Below, in pieces: positions 44,961 to 54,015 of a DNA stretch of 64,000 nt. The stretch's first letter is position 1. Each line of letters opens with the position of its first letter. The stretch is taken from NCBI RefSeq assembly GCF_000935025.1, contig NZ_CP010836.1:1488001-1552000 (forward strand), given 5' to 3'. The notes beneath the pieces are model-generated. The model ran no database searches. It was not told the DNA's origin and was given only the letters and a program-made list of their open reading frames with translations. The DNA is from Sphingomonas hengshuiensis. GTDB taxonomy: Bacteria > Pseudomonadota > Alphaproteobacteria > Sphingomonadales > Sphingomonadaceae. The translations under genes and the position numbers were made by a program.

Positions 44961-45068
44961 CGCGACACGAAGGGTGTTGCGCTGTGGCGCTATTACCTGA
45001 TGTATTGCGAAGGCGGCTTTCGGGGCGGCAGCATCGACGTAGCGCGAGTGACGCTCGTGAAGGAGGGG
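44961..45068 (+). pseudogene. 3' remnant of a cyclopropane-fatty-acyl-phospholipid synthase gene
   Basis: Reading the frame of ATG 45000 backward and forward gives LWRYYLMYCEGGFRGGSIDV followed by ARVTLVKEG. This matches the extreme C-terminus of bacterial cyclopropane fatty acid synthases (WRFYL.YCE.GFR...I.V.Q). Only about 35 codons remain and they start right after the photolyase stop, so the rest of the gene (about 350 codons) has been deleted. The frame has no stop before the downstream serine hydrolase start. Confidence 0.65.
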
Positions 45069-45071
45069 ATG

Positions 45072-46253
45072 ATGGCGAAGGCATGGATAGTGGCGGGTGC
45101 GCTGGCGCTCGGGATGGCCGGTCCCGCAGCGGGGCAGGCGGTCGTGTCGCCCGACGTGCAGATCAAACCCGGCGATACCGCTGGGCTGCGCAAGGTCGGC
45201 GCCGAAGTGCTGTTCTGGAGCCAGGCACAGCGCGACGCCAACTTCCCGGCGATGGAAAAGATCTTCCCCGGCCATATCGTCAAGGCCGGCGGCAAGGTCC
45301 GCGCGCTTCCGGCGGGCAAGCCGCTGGCGGTGCCCGAGGCGGAGATCGACGCCTTTATCGCGGCACAGAATGTGTCGGGGCTGATCGTGCTCCAGGACGG
45401 CAAGGTGCGGCTGGAACGCTATGCGCGCGGCTATGGCCCGCAGGGGCGCTGGACCAGCTTCTCGGTGGCCAAGTCGTTTACGTCGGCGCTGGTCGGCGCG
45501 GCGATCCGTGATGGCTATATCAAGTCGGTGGGCGAGCCCGTGACCAAGTACATCCCCGAGCTGGCGGGCAGCGGCTATGACGGGGTGACGATCGCGCAAC
45601 TGCTGACGATGACCTCGGGCGTGCGCTGGAACGAGGATTATACCGACGTGAAGTCGGACGTGGCGCGGATGTTTCTCGAGCCGGTGCCCGCGGGGGAGGA
45701 CCCGACCGTCTTCTACATGAAGAAGCTCCCGCGCGAGACCGCCCCGGGCAGCAAATGGGTGTACAAGACCGGCGAGACCAATTTGATCGGCGTGCTGGTG
45801 ATGCGCGCGACGGGCAAGCCGCTGGCGACCTATCTGAGCGACAAGATCTGGAAGCCGTTCGGCATGGAGCGCGATGCCTTCTGGATGGTCGATCCGTCGG
45901 GGCATGAAGTCAGCGGATGCTGCCTGTCGGTCAGCCTGCGCGACTATGCGCGGATGGGGCAGTTTGCGCTGGAAGGCGGCAAGGGCGTGGTGCCCGCGGA
46001 CTGGATCGCCGAATCGACGCGCGCGCAGGCGGCGTTCGCGCGCCCCGGCTTTGGCTATGGCTATCAATGGTGGGTCTATCCCGAGGGCCGTTTCGGCGCG
46101 ATCGGGATATTCGGGCAGACGATCGGGATCGACCCGAAGACGCGTACGGTGATCGCGATTTCCGCCGCCGCGCCGAAAGCGACCGACTCGGCCTATGGCG
46201 CGGCGCGGATGGCGTTCGTCGACCGGCTGTTCGCGTCAACGGCGGCGCGTTAA
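45072..46253 (+). CDS. Serine hydrolase of the class C beta-lactamase/DD-peptidase family
   Basis: The 393-residue exported protein has a signal peptide (MAKAWIVAGALALGMAGPAAG). The SxxK nucleophile is in FSVAKSFTSALV (about residues 128-139) and a Tyr-containing second motif is in WVYKTGETN. The MTSGVRWNEDYTD and GFGYGYQWWVYP blocks are typical of this esterase/peptidase branch. It is probably a periplasmic esterase or peptidase rather than a resistance enzyme. AGGAG lies six bases before the ATG at 45072. The frame runs on from the cfa remnant upstream. It converges with, and overlaps by four bases, the SDR gene. Confidence 0.87.
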   Translation: MAKAWIVAGALALGMAGPAAGQAVVSPDVQIKPGDTAGLRKVGAEVLFWSQAQRDANFPAMEKIFPGHIVKAGGKVRALPAGKPLAVPEAEIDAFIAAQNVSGLIVLQDGKVRLERYARGYGPQGRWTSFSVAKSFTSALVGAAIRDGYIKSVGEPVTKYIPELAGSGYDGVTIAQLLTMTSGVRWNEDYTDVKSDVARMFLEPVPAGEDPTVFYMKKLPRETAPGSKWVYKTGETNLIGVLVMRATGKPLATYLSDKIWKPFGMERDAFWMVDPSGHEVSGCCLSVSLRDYARMGQFALEGGKGVVPADWIAESTRAQAAFARPGFGYGYQWWVYPEGRFGAIGIFGQTIGIDPKTRTVIAISAAAPKATDSAYGAARMAFVDRLFASTAAR

Positions 46254-46960
46254 CCCACCCGCTCGAAATGGCCGGGCGCGAAGCCCGCGATCATCAGCGC
46301 TGCGATCCGTTCTGCGACGACTTCGGGCGGCTTGACGGTCTGCGCGTCTTCGCCGGGGAAGGCGCGGGCGCGCATTTTCGTCCGGGTGGCGCCGGGATCG
46401 AGGATCGCGGTGCGGATTCCAGAGATGTGGCGGACTTCTTCGCCATAGCTGAGCAGCAGATTGTCGAACGCCGCCTTCGACGCGCCGTACATCCCCCAAT
46501 AGGCGCGCGGGATGCGGCCCACGCTGGAGGTGACGCCGATCACCCGCGCCTGTGTCGCCTTGCGCAGCATCGGGTCGAACGCCGCGAGGATCGCCGCCTG
46601 TGCGGTGACGTTGAGCGTCAGCACCTTGGCGAATTCCTTGAAGTCGATCGCGGTGACCGCGCTCAGCGTCCCCAGCGACGCGGCGTTGAGCAGCAGCATG
46701 TCGAGCGCGGTCCAACGCTCGGACACTGCGGCGGCGAGCCGGGAGATGCTCTCATTCTCGGTCAGGTCCATCGGCGCGATCGTCGCGCTGCCGCCTGCGG
46801 CGTGGATCGCCTCCTCGACCTGCTCGAGCCCGCCGGCGGTGCGCGCCGTAAGGATCACATGCGCGCCCGCGGCGCCGAGCGCGAGCGCCGACGCGGCGCC
46901 GATCCCGCGGCTGGCGCCGGTGACGAGGGCCGTCTGGCCGGCAAGAGGTTTTGTGGTCAC
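46250..46960 (-). CDS. Short-chain dehydrogenase/reductase
   Basis: The 236-residue SDR has the cofactor motif TGASRGIGAA (about residues 14-23), LLLNAAS in place of NNAG, Ser in GVTSSVGRI, and the catalytic YGASK. I start it at GTG 46960, where GGAG is six bases upstream; an upstream ATG would overlap purF. The substrate is unknown. It begins 22 bases after the purF stop, suggesting co-transcription. Confidence 0.88.
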   Translation of the reverse strand: MTTKPLAGQTALVTGASRGIGAASALALGAAGAHVILTARTAGGLEQVEEAIHAAGGSATIAPMDLTENESISRLAAAVSERWTALDMLLLNAASLGTLSAVTAIDFKEFAKVLTLNVTAQAAILAAFDPMLRKATQARVIGVTSSVGRIPRAYWGMYGASKAAFDNLLLSYGEEVRHISGIRTAILDPGATRTKMRARAFPGEDAQTVKPPEVVAERIAALMIAGFAPGHFERVG

Positions 46961-46982
46961 GCGAGTCTCCGAAGCGACGGGA

Positions 46983-48440
46983 TCAACCAACCCGTTCTTC
47001 CAGAAGCGCGAATTGGTCAACCGGAGTCAGCTCGTCCTGGTCGGTCAGCGACGTCGGATAATCGCCGGTGAAGCAGGCATCGCAATATTTGGGATTGATG
47101 TCGGCACGCCGCGCCTCGCCCAGCGCCTTGTACAGCCCGTCGATCGAAATAAAGGCGAGGCTGTTGGCGTGGATGAAGTCGGTCATCCCGCCCACGTCGA
47201 GCTTGGCCGCGAGCAGCTTGGCGCGTTCGGGGGTGTCGACGCCGTAGAAGCAGCTATGGCGGGTGGGGGGCGAGGCAATGCGCATATGCACCTCCGCCGC
47301 GCCCGCCTCGTGCATCATCTGCACGATCTTGAGGCTGGTTGTGCCGCGCACGATCGAATCGTCGATCAGCACGACGCGCTTGCCCTTGATCAGCTCGCGA
47401 TTCGCATTGTGCTTCAGCTTGACGCCGAGATGGCGGACCTTGTCGCCCGGCTGGATGAAGGTGCGGCCGACATAGTGCGAGCGGATGATCCCCAGCTCGA
47501 ACGGAATGCCGCTTTGCTGGGCATAGCCGATCGCGGCGGGGACGCCCGAATCGGGGACTGGGACGACGAGGTCGGCCTCGACCGGCGATTCGATCGCCAG
47601 CTGCGCGCCGATCGCCTTGCGCACCGAATAGACCGAGCGATCGTCGCTGATCGAATCGGGGCGCGAGAAATAGACATATTCGAAGATGCAGGGGCGCGGC
47701 GATTGCGGCGCGAACGGCTTGTGCGACGACAGCTCGGTGCCCTTGACGATCACCAGTTCGCCCGGCTCCACGTCACGGACATAGTCGGCGCCGACCACGT
47801 CGAGCGCGACGGTTTCGGACGCGAAGACGATCGTGTCGTCCAACCGGCCCATCACCAGTGGGCGGATGCCCAGCGGATCGCGGCAGGCGATCATGCCCTC
47901 CGGCGTCATCACGATCAGCGAATAGGCGCCCTCGACGCGCTTCAGCGCATCGATGAAGCGATCGATCAGCGTGCGATATTGCGACGTCGCGACCAGATGG
48001 ATGATGACTTCGGTGTCCGAGGTCGACTGGAAGATCGCGCCGCGCCGGACGAGGTCGCGCCGCAGCCGCATCGCGTTCGAGATATTGCCGTTATGCGCCA
48101 CCGCAAAGCCGCCGCTCGCCAGCTCGGCATAGAGCGGCTGGACGTTGCGGATCGCGGTCTCGCCGGTGGTGGAGTAGCGGACATGGCCGGCGGCGGTGGT
48201 CCCGACCAGCGCGCGAATGACCTCGTCGCGGTCGAAATTGCCCGCGACATGGCCCATTGCGCGATGGGTGTGGAACTGATTCCCGTCCCAGCTGGTTATC
48301 CCCGCCGCTTCCTGACCGCGGTGCTGGAGAGCATGGAGCCCCAGCGCAACCAGCGCGGCGGCGCCCTCCGCGCCGGAAACACCAAAGATGCCGCACTCTT
48401 CGCGCAGCTTGTCGTCGTCAAACGGATGTGTGGTAAGCAT
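46983..48440 (-). CDS. purF: Amidophosphoribosyltransferase
   Basis: The 485-residue enzyme makes 5-phosphoribosylamine from PRPP and glutamine, the first committed step of purine synthesis. The N-terminal nucleophile region is REECGIFGV, with a longer propeptide (Cys at position 16) that would have to be cleaved. LQHRGQEAAGI and AHNGNISN belong to the glutaminase domain. The PRPP-binding loop is VVLIDDSIVRGTTS (about residues 354-367). Confidence 0.97.
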   Translation of the reverse strand: MLTTHPFDDDKLREECGIFGVSGAEGAAALVALGLHALQHRGQEAAGITSWDGNQFHTHRAMGHVAGNFDRDEVIRALVGTTAAGHVRYSTTGETAIRNVQPLYAELASGGFAVAHNGNISNAMRLRRDLVRRGAIFQSTSDTEVIIHLVATSQYRTLIDRFIDALKRVEGAYSLIVMTPEGMIACRDPLGIRPLVMGRLDDTIVFASETVALDVVGADYVRDVEPGELVIVKGTELSSHKPFAPQSPRPCIFEYVYFSRPDSISDDRSVYSVRKAIGAQLAIESPVEADLVVPVPDSGVPAAIGYAQQSGIPFELGIIRSHYVGRTFIQPGDKVRHLGVKLKHNANRELIKGKRVVLIDDSIVRGTTSLKIVQMMHEAGAAEVHMRIASPPTRHSCFYGVDTPERAKLLAAKLDVGGMTDFIHANSLAFISIDGLYKALGEARRADINPKYCDACFTGDYPTSLTDQDELTPVDQFALLEERVG

Positions 48441-48568
48441 CGGCCCTCATGGGGTTCGTAACTCGCGCCCGGCATATAGGGCGTCCGTGCGGCTTTGTCG
48501 CCGCTTCGTCACAAAGAAATGAACCCGGGCAATTTTCGGTGGTTTTCAGCCTCCTGAGGAGATTGGAA

Positions 48569-48814
48569 ATGCCCAAAAACCACGGACCCCAGGTAAAAAA
48601 CGACAAGTTGTATGAGGATTTGCGCCGGGACGGCGCCTCCAAGGAGAAGGCCGCGCGGATCGCGAATGCCAAGGCGGCGGGCACGCTCGACCATAAGGGG
48701 CGGCTCGATTCGCGGAGCAAGGACGACCTTTACGCCGAGGCGAAGGAGATCGGAATCGAGGGCCGGTCGAAGATGTCGAAGGGCGAACTGATCGAGGCGA
48801 TTCGCGGTCGGTGA
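48569..48814 (+). CDS. Small Rho N-terminal-like (SAP-type) protein
   Basis: The 81-residue basic protein has KNDKLYEDLRRDGASKEKAARIAN in the first half. The C-terminal helix-turn-helix SKDDLYAEAKEIGIEGRSKMSKGELIEAIR resembles the Rho factor N-terminal/SAP fold. It could bind nucleic acid. GGAG lies seven bases before the ATG. A hairpin follows the stop. The biological role is unknown. Confidence 0.75.
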   Translation: MPKNHGPQVKNDKLYEDLRRDGASKEKAARIANAKAAGTLDHKGRLDSRSKDDLYAEAKEIGIEGRSKMSKGELIEAIRGR

Positions 48815-48821
48815 CGGCGAA

Positions 48822-48850
48822 GTTGCGGGCAGGGTTGCCCCGCCCGCAAC
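48822..48850. terminator. Bidirectional hairpin between convergent genes
   Basis: GTTGCGGGC (48822-48830) pairs with GCCCGCAAC (48842-48850), extended inward by GGG/CCC. It occupies most of the 46-base gap between the Rho_N-like and acyl-CoA dehydrogenase genes. Confidence 0.5.
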
Positions 48851-48860
48851 GTGCAGTCCT

Positions 48861-50663
48861 TTACGCCGCGCGGAACATCTCGGGGTCGAGCGCCATCACG
48901 GCATCGCTGCCGCTCTCGATCTTGCGCCGCAATCCGCCGGCATCCGGCAGGAAGCGTTCGAAATAGAAGCGCGCGGTGACCAGCTTCGCCTCGAGGAACT
49001 TGGCGTCGGCGGCACCGGCTGCGAGCCCCTCGGCAGCGGCCTTCGCCATGCGCAGCCACATCATGCCCAGCGCCACGGTGCCGGTGAGCTGCATATAGGG
49101 ATAGGCGCCCGCGCCGACATGGTTCGGGTTCTTGAAGCCATTGGCGGCGAGCCACATCGTCGCGCCCTGGAGATGCCCGAGGCCCTTTTCGAGCGATTCA
49201 GCAAAGCCATTGAGCTGCTCGTCGCCCTTGGCTGCGGCGATGTCCTCGCTCACGAGCTTGAAGAACGCCTGCACCGCGCGCCCGCCGTTCAGCGCGAGCT
49301 TGCGACCGACAAGGTCCATCGCCTGGACGCCATTGGTGCCTTCATAGATCATCGCGATCCGGGCATCGCGGACATATTGCTCCATGCCCCATTCAGCGAT
49401 GTAGCCATGGCCGCCATAGACCTGCTGGCTGTCGGTCGCGACCTTATAGCCGATATCGGTCCCGACGCCCTTGATGACCGGGGTGAGCAGCCCGATCAGG
49501 TCGGCGGCGAGCTGGCGCTCTTCCTCGGTGGCGGCGGCGTGTTCGAGGTCGACCTGGAGCGCGGCCCACAGGCACAAAGCGCGCAGCCCCTCGGTCTGGG
49601 CCTTGGCCTCCATCAGCATGCGGCGGACATCGGGGTGGACGAACAGCGTGTCGGCTTTCTCGCCCGGCTCCTGCGGCCCGGTCAGTGCGCGGCCCTGGCG
49701 GCGATCGCCGGCATATTGCACTGCGTTCTGATAGGCGGTCTCGCCGACGCCAAGCCCCTGGAGCCCGACGCCCAGCCGCGCGGCGTTCATCATGATGAAC
49801 ATCGCGGCGAGGCCCTTCATCTCCTCGCCGACGAGCCAGCCCTTGGCGCCGTCATAGTTCATGACGCAGGTCGAATTGCCGTGGATGCCCATCTTGTGCT
49901 CGATCGAGCCGCACGACACCGCGTTGCGTTCGCCCAGCGATCCGTCGTCGTTGACGATGACCTTCGGCACCACGAACAGCGAGATGCCCTTGCTGCTCTC
50001 CGGCGCGCCGGGGGTCTTGGCGAGCACCAGATGGATGATGTTGCTGGTCAGGTCATGGTCGCCCGACGAAATGAAGATCTTCGTGCCGGTGATGCTGTAG
50101 CTGCCGTCCGCATTCGGCTCGGCGCGGGTGCGGATCAGGCCCAGGTCGGTGCCGCATTGCGGCTCGGTCAGGTTCATGGTGCCGCCCCATTCGCCCGACG
50201 CCATCTTGGGGATGTACATCGCCTGCTGCTCGCGCGACCCCTTGACCAGCAGCGACGAGATCGCGCCGTGAGTGAGCCCGAAATACATGGCGAACGCCAT
50301 GTTGGCGGAGATCATATATTCCTGAAACGCCGTCGAGATGATGTGCGGCATTGCCTGTCCGCCGAATTCCTCCGGCGTGCTCAGCGTGCCCCAACCCGCC
50401 TCGACGAACTGGGCATAGGCTTCCTTGAAGCCGTCGGGCGTGGTGACGCTGCCGTCGGCGTGGCGGGTGCAGCCCTGCTGGTCGCCGACCTGGTTGAGCG
50501 GGAACAGCACTTCGGCGACGAATTGGCCGCCCTGTTCGAGCACCGCCTCGACGGTATCGGGGGTCGCGTTCTGGAAGCCGGGCAGGTTGGCATAGCGATC
50601 CAGCCCGATCACCTTGTCGAGAACGAAGCGCGTATCGCGGATAGGGGGGGTATATTGCGGCAT
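48861..50663 (-). CDS. Acyl-CoA dehydrogenase with extended C-terminal domain
   Basis: The 600-residue FAD enzyme belongs to the long acyl-CoA dehydrogenase branch that includes DmdC-type proteins. It has MNLTEPQCGTDLGLIRTRA (FAD/substrate segment, about residues 163-181), GGHGYIAEWGMEQYVRDARI and the catalytic Glu context MIYEGTNGVQA. The extra C-terminal domain (last 130 residues) is typical of this branch. It introduces a trans-2,3 double bond into an acyl-CoA, passing electrons to ETF. The start is 11 bases after the MerR gene stop with GAGGAA upstream, so the two form an operon. Confidence 0.93.
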   Translation of the reverse strand: MPQYTPPIRDTRFVLDKVIGLDRYANLPGFQNATPDTVEAVLEQGGQFVAEVLFPLNQVGDQQGCTRHADGSVTTPDGFKEAYAQFVEAGWGTLSTPEEFGGQAMPHIISTAFQEYMISANMAFAMYFGLTHGAISSLLVKGSREQQAMYIPKMASGEWGGTMNLTEPQCGTDLGLIRTRAEPNADGSYSITGTKIFISSGDHDLTSNIIHLVLAKTPGAPESSKGISLFVVPKVIVNDDGSLGERNAVSCGSIEHKMGIHGNSTCVMNYDGAKGWLVGEEMKGLAAMFIMMNAARLGVGLQGLGVGETAYQNAVQYAGDRRQGRALTGPQEPGEKADTLFVHPDVRRMLMEAKAQTEGLRALCLWAALQVDLEHAAATEEERQLAADLIGLLTPVIKGVGTDIGYKVATDSQQVYGGHGYIAEWGMEQYVRDARIAMIYEGTNGVQAMDLVGRKLALNGGRAVQAFFKLVSEDIAAAKGDEQLNGFAESLEKGLGHLQGATMWLAANGFKNPNHVGAGAYPYMQLTGTVALGMMWLRMAKAAAEGLAAGAADAKFLEAKLVTARFYFERFLPDAGGLRRKIESGSDAVMALDPEMFRAA

Positions 50664-50674
50664 TTCAGGGTTCC

Positions 50675-51097
50675 TCAGTCGGCGTCTCTGCTTTCGAGCA
50701 GTTCGACGAATTCTTGCAATTCGGAGATATGCGCATCGATGTCGCGCTTCTGGCTTTCGAGCAGCGCGATCCGGTCGCGGCAGCGGGCCAGCGTCACCTG
50801 GCGCTGGACGCGGCGGCCGTCGCCGATATCGTACAGGTCGATCATCTCGCGGATCTCGGCGAGGCTGAAGCCGACGCGCTTGCCGCGCAATATCCAGGCG
50901 AGTCGCGCGCGATCGCGCTGCGAATAGATGCGCTGGGTGCCGCGCCGCTCGGGGGCGATCAGCCCCTCATCCTCGTAGAAGCGCAGCGCGCGCGGCGTAA
51001 CGCCGAATTCGGCGCACAGGTCGGTGATCGAAAAGGATTCGCGATCGGCGGGCTCGATCGGCGCCAGGCCTGCGACGGAGAGTGCGGCTACAGACAT
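50675..51097 (-). CDS. MerR family transcriptional regulator, LiuR-like
   Basis: The 140-residue protein has the MerR winged HTH (SITDLCAEFGVTPRALRFYEDEGLIAPERRGTQRIYSQRDRARL, about residues 22-66). A C-terminal coiled-coil helix follows without the cysteines of the metal-sensing members. Combined with the downstream acyl-CoA dehydrogenase and a LiuR-type box upstream, it fits the LiuR branch that controls branched-chain amino acid or fatty acid degradation. It is probably autoregulated. Confidence 0.87.
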   Translation of the reverse strand: MSVAALSVAGLAPIEPADRESFSITDLCAEFGVTPRALRFYEDEGLIAPERRGTQRIYSQRDRARLAWILRGKRVGFSLAEIREMIDLYDIGDGRRVQRQVTLARCRDRIALLESQKRDIDAHISELQEFVELLESRDAD

Positions 51098-51117
51098 GAT
51101 GCGTACCTACCTTCCCC

Positions 51118-51132
51118 TTACGTGAACGTCAA
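51118..51132. promoter_or_regulatory. LiuR-type operator (TTACGTGAACGTCAA)
   Basis: The site contains two ACGT half-sites in the spacing of the MerR/LiuR consensus TTNACGTNNACGTNAA. It begins 20 bases upstream of the MerR gene start. It lies in the 40-base gap to the next gene, which runs the same way, so it should belong to the MerR-dehydrogenase operon. Confidence 0.6.
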
Positions 51133-51137
51133 CTCCG

Positions 51138-51629
51138 TCAGTCCCCGCAGAGCCGCCGCCCGGCGGCATCGCGCATCGCCGCGGCCTCCGCCGACGACTC
51201 GCTCATCCGCGTGACTTCGAGCCCGGCATAGGAGGCGCGGCGCGCGCACAGCGCTTCGCACGCCTCGGGCAAGGCTCCTGGAAAGCTGATCTTGTCGCCG
51301 TCGAAGCGCGCGTCGAAACTGCACCCCCGGTCGCCCAGCGCGATCCGCAGCGTTTCGCCCACGCGGCCGACCGTTCCCGACCCGCTACAGGTGATCCGGT
51401 CGCCATAATCGACAAAGGCGCCGACGCGGTACGCCATCCCCGATTTGACGATGCACAGCCGGTCGGTGTCGCGCGCGTAGAGGCCGACAATCTCGGTATC
51501 GGCGGGATCGCGCACCAGCCCGCGCGCGATCGCGGCGCTTTCCAGATCCTGTGATTGCGCGCCATTCTGTGCCGGTGCCCCGCCGCCCGAGCAGCCCGCG
51601 AGCACTAGCAGCAGCGCCAGCGCCCTCAC
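51138..51629 (-). CDS. Hypothetical lipoprotein coupled to hisI
   Basis: The 163-residue protein begins with GTG and a lipoprotein signal ([14 protein letters not shown], Cys at position 13). The mature part has several cysteines ([41 protein letters not shown]) that could form disulfides in the periplasm. The start overlaps the hisI stop (GTGA), so it is translationally coupled, although no link to histidine synthesis is evident. Confidence 0.7.
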   Translation of the reverse strand: MRALALLLVLAGCSGGGAPAQNGAQSQDLESAAIARGLVRDPADTEIVGLYARDTDRLCIVKSGMAYRVGAFVDYGDRITCSGSGTVGRVGETLRIALGDRGCSFDARFDGDKISFPGALPEACEALCARRASYAGLEVTRMSESSAEAAAMRDAAGRRLCGD

Positions 51630-51985
51630 GCGTCGCGGACCAGCGCGCCATCCTCGATCCGGCGGTAGAAGCAGCTTCGCTCGCCGGTATGGCAGGCCGG
51701 CCCCATCGGCTCGCACCGCAGCCAGATCGCGTCCTGATCGCAGTCGATCCGCGCCTCGACCAGCTTCAGCACATGCCCCGAGGTCTCGCCCTTTTTCCAA
51801 AGGCGCGCGCGGCTCCGCGACCAGAAGGTCGCCTCGCCGGTCTCCAGCGTCTTCGCCAGTGCCTCGGCATTCATATGCGCGACCATCAGCAGCGCCCCCG
51901 ACAGATCGGTGGCGACGGCGGTGATCAGCCCGGAGGCATCATAGCGGGGGTCGAGCGTTGCGCCCGTTTCACGGTCATTGGTCAC
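51626..51985 (-). CDS. hisI: Phosphoribosyl-AMP cyclohydrolase
   Basis: The 119-residue monofunctional enzyme opens the purine ring of phosphoribosyl-AMP, the third step of histidine synthesis. The family blocks are [38 protein letters not shown] (metal-binding Asp/Cys) and CHTGERSCF (catalytic Cys). It starts with GTG at 51985. Other his genes are not nearby. Confidence 0.95.
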   Translation of the reverse strand: MTNDRETGATLDPRYDASGLITAVATDLSGALLMVAHMNAEALAKTLETGEATFWSRSRARLWKKGETSGHVLKLVEARIDCDQDAIWLRCEPMGPACHTGERSCFYRRIEDGALVRDA

Positions 51986-52027
51986 GCCGCCAGTCTAGCG
52001 CGGTTCGCGCGCAGCGTCACCCCGATG

Positions 52028-53443
52028 CTAGGGCGCAGACGGCCTTGGGGTCGGGCTCGGCGCCGGGGTGGGCCGCGCGCCGGGAAGCGTCAGGTTGAGC
52101 TGCGGTCGCGCCGCGGCGGGCGCGGTCTCGCTTTTGCGGCGGACGCCGGGCAGCGCACCCGGCAGCGGCGCCGCCACTCTTGGATCGGGGACGGCACCGG
52201 GCGTCGGGGTGGCCGTGGGCGCGGGCGCGGGGAGCAGCGCAGGGGGCTGGGCGCGCATGCACTGGATCGGGCTGGGGCGGCGATATTGCGCGCAGTTCCA
52301 CAGCGCCTTGGCAAAACCCTGATCATAGTCGCGCAGATAGCTGAACGACATCGACGCGACCTGTGCGCTGGTGAGCGGCAGCTTGGACGGCGTCTGTTTC
52401 GGGTCGGCCCAGGCCATGAACTTGCAATAGGCGCGCTGGCCGCAGGTGCGCACCGCGAGCGCGGCGAAGTCGTCGGGGCGCATCGCTCGGTCGAGCGTCA
52501 CGAGGAAGTTGTTCGCATCCGCCCCCGTGGTTGCCATCGCCGCCGGGATCGCGCCTTCGGGGATCGCAGCGGGATCGAGCGGCGCGCCATCGGGGCCGAG
52601 CGCGCCCGGAAGCGGGGTATCGGCGCTCGCCTGATGCGCGGGCGAGAGTCGTGCCATCTGGGCGATATTGGGCTCGATTCCGGCATAGCCGCGGTTGAAC
52701 GCGGGCGGGGTGCCCCACCATCCGGCCCAGCGGAAGAACAGATGCGTGTGGACCTCGCTGATCTTCTCGAGGCTGGCGCTCCAATAGGGGACGACCCAGT
52801 CGGTGTGGTAATGCGTCGCGTGGCCGACCGGCTTGTACACGGTGCCGCTCAGTGCCTTTTGCGCGATGTCGCGCGCGCGCGCCCATGCCGCCGGGGTCGG
52901 CATGTAGCGCTGCATCGCGCCGTCGCAGGTGAAGGTGAACTGGCAGCCGGTGGTGCGCTCTTCGCCCTGGAACACCACGCCGCAGATCGTCTTGGGGAAG
53001 GCGGGGTGGCGCATCCGGTTGACGATCACCTGCGCCACCGCCCGCTCGCCGACGGCGTCGTCGCCGGCTTCGTAATAGACCGCGGCGGCTAGGCAATCGA
53101 CTGCGCGCGTCTGGCTGTCGAGCGCGCCGACGAGCTTGAACGCGCGTGCGGCGGGGTTGGGGAGGGTGGAAAAGGGAACCGACGCGTTGATCGCGCGGGC
53201 GTCGTCGGGGTCGACCGCCTGCAGCGCGACCGGCTCGACGGGGGGGAGCTCGGCCTTGGGAACCACGCGGTTCGAGACGATCACGGGCGGGTGCTTCGGC
53301 ACGACGACACGCGGCGTTACCAGCACGAGCAGCAGCGGGACCGCGATCGCCACGAGCGCGACCAGCGCGAGGATCGCCTGGAGCGTGAGCGGCACGGCGG
53401 GGCGCGACGCGACCGCGGGCGGCGTTGGCGAAGCCATCAGCAT
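52028..53443 (-). CDS. SleB-type cell wall hydrolase, membrane-anchored
   Basis: The 471-residue protein has an N-terminal membrane anchor (about residues 20-43, LQAILALVALVAIAVPLLLVLV). A Hydrolase_2/SleB domain follows with the catalytic Glu context DCLAAAVYYEAGDDAVGERAV (about residues 114-134) and NRMRHPAFPKTICGVVFQG. The C-terminus is a Pro/Ala/Thr-rich tail of about 80 residues. In Gram-negatives the family cleaves peptidoglycan in the periplasm. Two near ATGs (53443 and 53437) are possible starts. Confidence 0.87.
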   Translation of the reverse strand: MLMASPTPPAVASRPAVPLTLQAILALVALVAIAVPLLLVLVTPRVVVPKHPPVIVSNRVVPKAELPPVEPVALQAVDPDDARAINASVPFSTLPNPAARAFKLVGALDSQTRAVDCLAAAVYYEAGDDAVGERAVAQVIVNRMRHPAFPKTICGVVFQGEERTTGCQFTFTCDGAMQRYMPTPAAWARARDIAQKALSGTVYKPVGHATHYHTDWVVPYWSASLEKISEVHTHLFFRWAGWWGTPPAFNRGYAGIEPNIAQMARLSPAHQASADTPLPGALGPDGAPLDPAAIPEGAIPAAMATTGADANNFLVTLDRAMRPDDFAALAVRTCGQRAYCKFMAWADPKQTPSKLPLTSAQVASMSFSYLRDYDQGFAKALWNCAQYRRPSPIQCMRAQPPALLPAPAPTATPTPGAVPDPRVAAPLPGALPGVRRKSETAPAAARPQLNLTLPGARPTPAPSPTPRPSAP

Positions 53444-53616
53444 CGGGCGCAGGTCAGCCTTGCGCCGCGGGGATGCGGCGGGGCGTGCGGAGGACGAAAC
53501 GGGCTTCGGGCAAGGGCTGCTCCATGGCGGTGGGGCCCTTAACGCAGAAGCGTGCCACATGGAACCATATCGCCGCCGAAACGCCGCGTCGCGCGCGTTC
53601 CTCAGACCCGGCTAGA

Positions 53617-53958
53617 TCATTTCGGCCAGAAGCCGGTCGCCTCGCACATGTCCCAATGGTCGGCGGCGCCCAGCCTGCATGCCGCACCGCTGGCGCCGTC
53701 GCACAGGTTCACTTCGCGGCGATAGCGTTTGTAGCACGTCTCCGGCTTGGCGGCCCGGACCGTCTCCAGCGCGGAAGCCAGCGCCGCGGCGACCGAAAGG
53801 CCGGGCTGGGGCGCCACCGTCGCGCCGACCCCGCGCGCCTCCGCCGGCGTCTCTACGACTCGATTGGGGCCGCCGAAAGCCAGCGGCCACCCGAGATACA
53901 GGGCCAGCATCACGCTGACCACGATCATTGCGTTTCGCACGATTTCCCCCCGGAACAT
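53617..53958 (-). CDS. Hypothetical exported or anchored protein
   Basis: The 113-residue reading has one hydrophobic N-terminal segment (about residues 11-29). The mature part has four Cys (ETCYKRY, NLCDGASGAACRLG, WDMCEATGFWP). The start is uncertain: ATG 53958, or GTG 53940, which has GGGG at a suitable distance. I do not recognise the family. Confidence 0.5.
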   Translation of the reverse strand: MFRGEIVRNAMIVVSVMLALYLGWPLAFGGPNRVVETPAEARGVGATVAPQPGLSVAAALASALETVRAAKPETCYKRYRREVNLCDGASGAACRLGAADHWDMCEATGFWPK

Positions 53959-54015
53959 CGTATTCTACCCCGACTCGAGTAAAATACGATGATCGAAGGG
54001 CTTACGCCAGTGTGT

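Noticed and set aside
46961..47020. Upstream ATG for the SDR gene
   Set aside because: It would overlap purF; the GTG at 46960 has a well-placed GGAG and fits SDR length.
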